Assembly (NCBI GenBank): GCA_947579605.1
Contig: OX388307.1
Span: forward strand, 31,597,237-31,661,236
Length of the DNA: 64,000 nucleotides
Source: Athripsodes cinereus
Taxonomy: Eukaryota > Arthropoda > Insecta > Trichoptera > Leptoceridae
Reading direction: 5' to 3'
Position numbers and translations under genes: made by a program. Shown here piece after piece: positions 61,869 to 64,000 of the stretch; positions within the stretch are counted from its first letter, which is position 1, and each line of letters opens with the position of its first letter. The notes beneath the pieces are model-generated. The model was not told the DNA's origin, did no database searches, and saw only the letters and a program-made list of their open reading frames with translations.

Positions 61869-63423
61869 ATATATTGTTTACTAATCTTCGTACCTGCATA
61901 CAAAATATTATTGTTTATATATATATTAATTGTACCTGCATAGCAACAGGGGTAATAAAGAGAATAATATTGACAAAAGATTAAGGCACATTCATTATGT
62001 ATCAACTTAAGGCGCATTCATAGTGTATCAAATAATTTAATGAATATTTTAGAATGTCTTCGTATTATTATTATTTAGTATTGGCTTGGTTGGATTTATA
62101 CCTACGCTTCGAGATATTGAGTGTCAATATCGATGATATGTTTTGAATTATGTAAACGACTTTTTAGGTATGAATTTTAATTTTATGGTAACATATGTAT
62201 TTTAATATTTAATTATCTACCTAAAGGGTCGTAATGTGTTGCTATGTAATAGAATAAGGATGTGTTATTTGTGTGCGGAATGGACGCTTAATTAAACTGT
62301 GACAATGGACACACTTTATAATGTTTGAATTTAATATCAGTGCAAGAGACGCTTTAATTATTCATATGTGAATTAATTAATAATTATAAATCAGCGCATT
62401 GGACGCTTAACAATATCAAACTTATTTGTAAATATTTATTTCATCATGTACATAATTCTTGGAATGCAGACAAGGGTGCAGTTGTACCCGCAATACAATG
62501 GAACTTGCAGTAGGCGTGTATTGCTACTGCAATCAACCAATCACGCCGCTGCACGTGGATGTATCGCGTCATCGAAGGGGTAGGACCAACCCCTCTCTAC
62601 ACCACTCAAGGAACAGCGGAGAAATGTCCTTGAAAGATGAGTGAGTCTCCATCAGCCATCAGTGGTAAACAGTTATCATCAGCGAGTCGTAGTGAGTAGT
62701 CAGTTGTCCTTGGTAGAAGGATTGCTCTTGCCATCACTCAATCACTCATCATCTGACCTTCAGAGAGACAAGCCTGTCTCTGGCCACTGGACTTCAGTTG
62801 AGTCGAGATATTCTCCTCCTGAAGTCATGACGAGCCAACTCTGCACCTGTGTAGGCTGGTAATTGCCTCCAGGAGCCTCGGACGTGGGACTTCGCCCTCC
62901 CAGCACTGCGCCAAGGGGCGCTTTCTTCAACTTGTGTTGCCTCTAAGCATTTTCATGCTAGAGGCGCCCTCAACGCGGGATCCTTTATATATTCATCGCA
63001 AAGTGTAAATTAATTGATTTTAAAAGTGCTTCGTTTATTAATTGAATTATCATCAAGTGTGTTTTTCTTGTGGGACAATTAAATGTGCATAGACAATGGG
63101 TAGTGATTAAGCCGTAGTATTGTCTAGCCTTGTTTTTGTGTGTCTGTAATAGTGGTAAGCAATTTTTATTTTCATTAAATGTTTGAAATTTAAATTTGTC
63201 TTTTACACATTTGTCCATTTAATTACAGATAACTTGTCGTCTCTTAATTTATATAGCCTCACTGTATAATTTAATCGAGACCATTTTATTGTTTTAACTC
63301 CTGGAGTGCTGTAAGTAGCCCAGTAGAGTCTCAGCCGCTGGCATTTTTTGGCATAATATTTTATTTATTTTATCCTCAACCAAAACCATTCTTTCACCAT
63401 CTCTCTCTCACCCCCCCATATCA

Positions 63424-63650
63424 AAGTACAACATACTCCAGATCGTCAAGAAGGGAAATATCGAGGGCCGCAGAGGGTCGATAGAAGACAGCTCTCCTGG
63501 CTTCGAAACATTCGAGAATGAACCGGTTTCAGAATCGTGGGGAGCTGTTTCGCGCTACCCAGGACTGGGAAACTTTCTCCCAAATGGTCATCAACGTCGG
63601 GGGGACCCGGCAGGACACGTAAAGAAGAATTTGTTTCAACATTTTATAAT
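63424..63650 (+). pseudogene. LINE C-terminal/3' fragment
   Basis: Reads in shifting frames as LQIVKKGNIEGRRG, SWLRNIRE, VGELFRATQDWE and MVINVGGTRQDT, the C-terminus of an RTE-like element related to 17410-17540. It starts exactly at the end of the 3' LTR, while nothing similar lies left of the 5' LTR. Confidence 0.78.
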
Positions 63651-63796
63651 GATAAATAAAAGACGTCAAAGGCAACGCAGATAGATTTTATCTTCCAAAT
63701 CTTAGGTAAATATATATATAATGTGGTTAGATAGGATGTTCTATATTGTGACAATCTTGCCACTGCATATCATCACATTTTTTCTTATGTAAACTG

Positions 63797-63986
63797 TAGG
63801 CCTAGTCAAAACACATTTAAGCATTACGTTTTCGTTTCGTTTTCGTTCAAACGCGGACGACGTTGCGAGAACGCGTCAATTTTCGTAGCTACTTGTGTAT
63901 TTTAGCTACGAAAATTGACGCGTTCTCGCAACGTCGTCCGCGTTTGAACGAAAACGTAACGCTTAAATGTGTTTTGACTAGGCCTA
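63797..63986. mobile_element. 190-bp palindromic MITE with 3-bp duplication
   Basis: Ends TAGGCCTAGTCAAAACAC and its mirror; CTG on both sides (63794-63796 and 63987-63989). The arms are almost perfectly complementary over about 90 nt, with GCGGACGACGTTGCGAGAACG in each and ACTTGTGTATTTT at the centre. One arm has an extra TTCGT-type unit. It interrupts a LINE 3' end of the family at 15643-15757. Confidence 0.85.
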
Positions 63987-64000
63987 CTGTTCAAATTTGA

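Larger units (their letters stand above)
52885..63423 (+). mobile_element. Gag-only LTR retrotransposon, 3' LTR interrupted by a DNA transposon
   Basis: LTRs begin TGATATG and end CATATCA. The 5' LTR is 52885-54613 (1729 bp). The 3' LTR is 56936-63423 including a 4762-bp insert, or 1722 bp without it. The only difference I found is a 7-bp indel (near 53474 versus 62290), so the element is young. The interior (54614-56935) encodes a gag-like protein and no protease, RT, RNase H or integrase. A purine-rich AAGGAATGGGTGG precedes the 3' LTR. No target duplication is seen: the flanks read ACAATT and AAGTAC. Confidence 0.93.
56936..63423 (+). repeat. 3' LTR of the gag-only element, split by 57107-61868
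   Basis: The left piece 56936-57106 and right piece 61869-63423 together match the 5' LTR end to end, except for a 7-bp indel. The insertion duplicated ATAT. Confidence 0.95.

Overview
The window is AT-rich, repeat-dense nuclear DNA from an arthropod, most probably an insect. The evidence is an R1-clade retrotransposon, several RTE-, jockey- and CR1-like fragments, a Bel/Pao remnant, tRNA-derived SINEs and spliced genes with short introns. I cannot fix the order or species. There are no bacterial operons, rRNA genes, CRISPR arrays or convincing true tRNA genes. Only one ordinary host gene is well supported: a six-domain TIL-type serine protease inhibitor gene on the + strand, ending at 20075.

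Left part (1-17.6 kb). This looks like the upstream, intron-rich part of the TIL gene, swollen by insertions. An R1-type element with an intact ORF2 fills 1-3773 (minus strand). A host segment with tiny phase-1 exon-like pieces follows. It is present twice (about 3780-4867 plus 11135-11300, and about 15768-16990), and part of it a third time at 17541-17640. The first copy is split by an RTE-like element (4868-11134, 9-bp target duplication), and the second copy preserves the empty site. That RTE-like element is itself split by a 3.1-kb DNA transposon (5551-8658, 22-bp inverted ends, 6-bp target duplication). A TTAA/CCCT...AGGG/TTAA pair at 11435 and 17409 separates two halves of another reverse-transcriptase relic and encloses a decayed Bel/Pao element.

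Middle part (17.7-44 kb). The TIL gene is followed by about 24 kb without a convincing host gene. It holds scattered SINEs, fold-back MITEs, hAT-type MITEs with exact 8-bp duplications, truncated LINE ends, and many copies of one short repeat family that ends in (TAG)n.

Right part (44-64 kb). Two young LTR retrotransposons lie almost end to end. The first (44379-52469) has 2359-bp LTRs, a 4-bp target duplication and a 3.4-kb internal region with no gag or pol. It split a LINE fragment in two. The second (52885-63423) has about 1.73-kb LTRs and encodes only a gag-like protein with hydrophobic C-terminal segments. Its 3' LTR is interrupted by the most interesting object here: a 4762-bp DNA transposon (57107-61868) with perfect 19-bp inverted ends. 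It carries an eight-exon gene (831 codons) for a putative RNase H-fold transposase of a poorly characterised family. The N-terminal part of that gene is an array of five homologous acidic exons. The intact 5' LTR supplies the empty site, which fixes the element's ends exactly.
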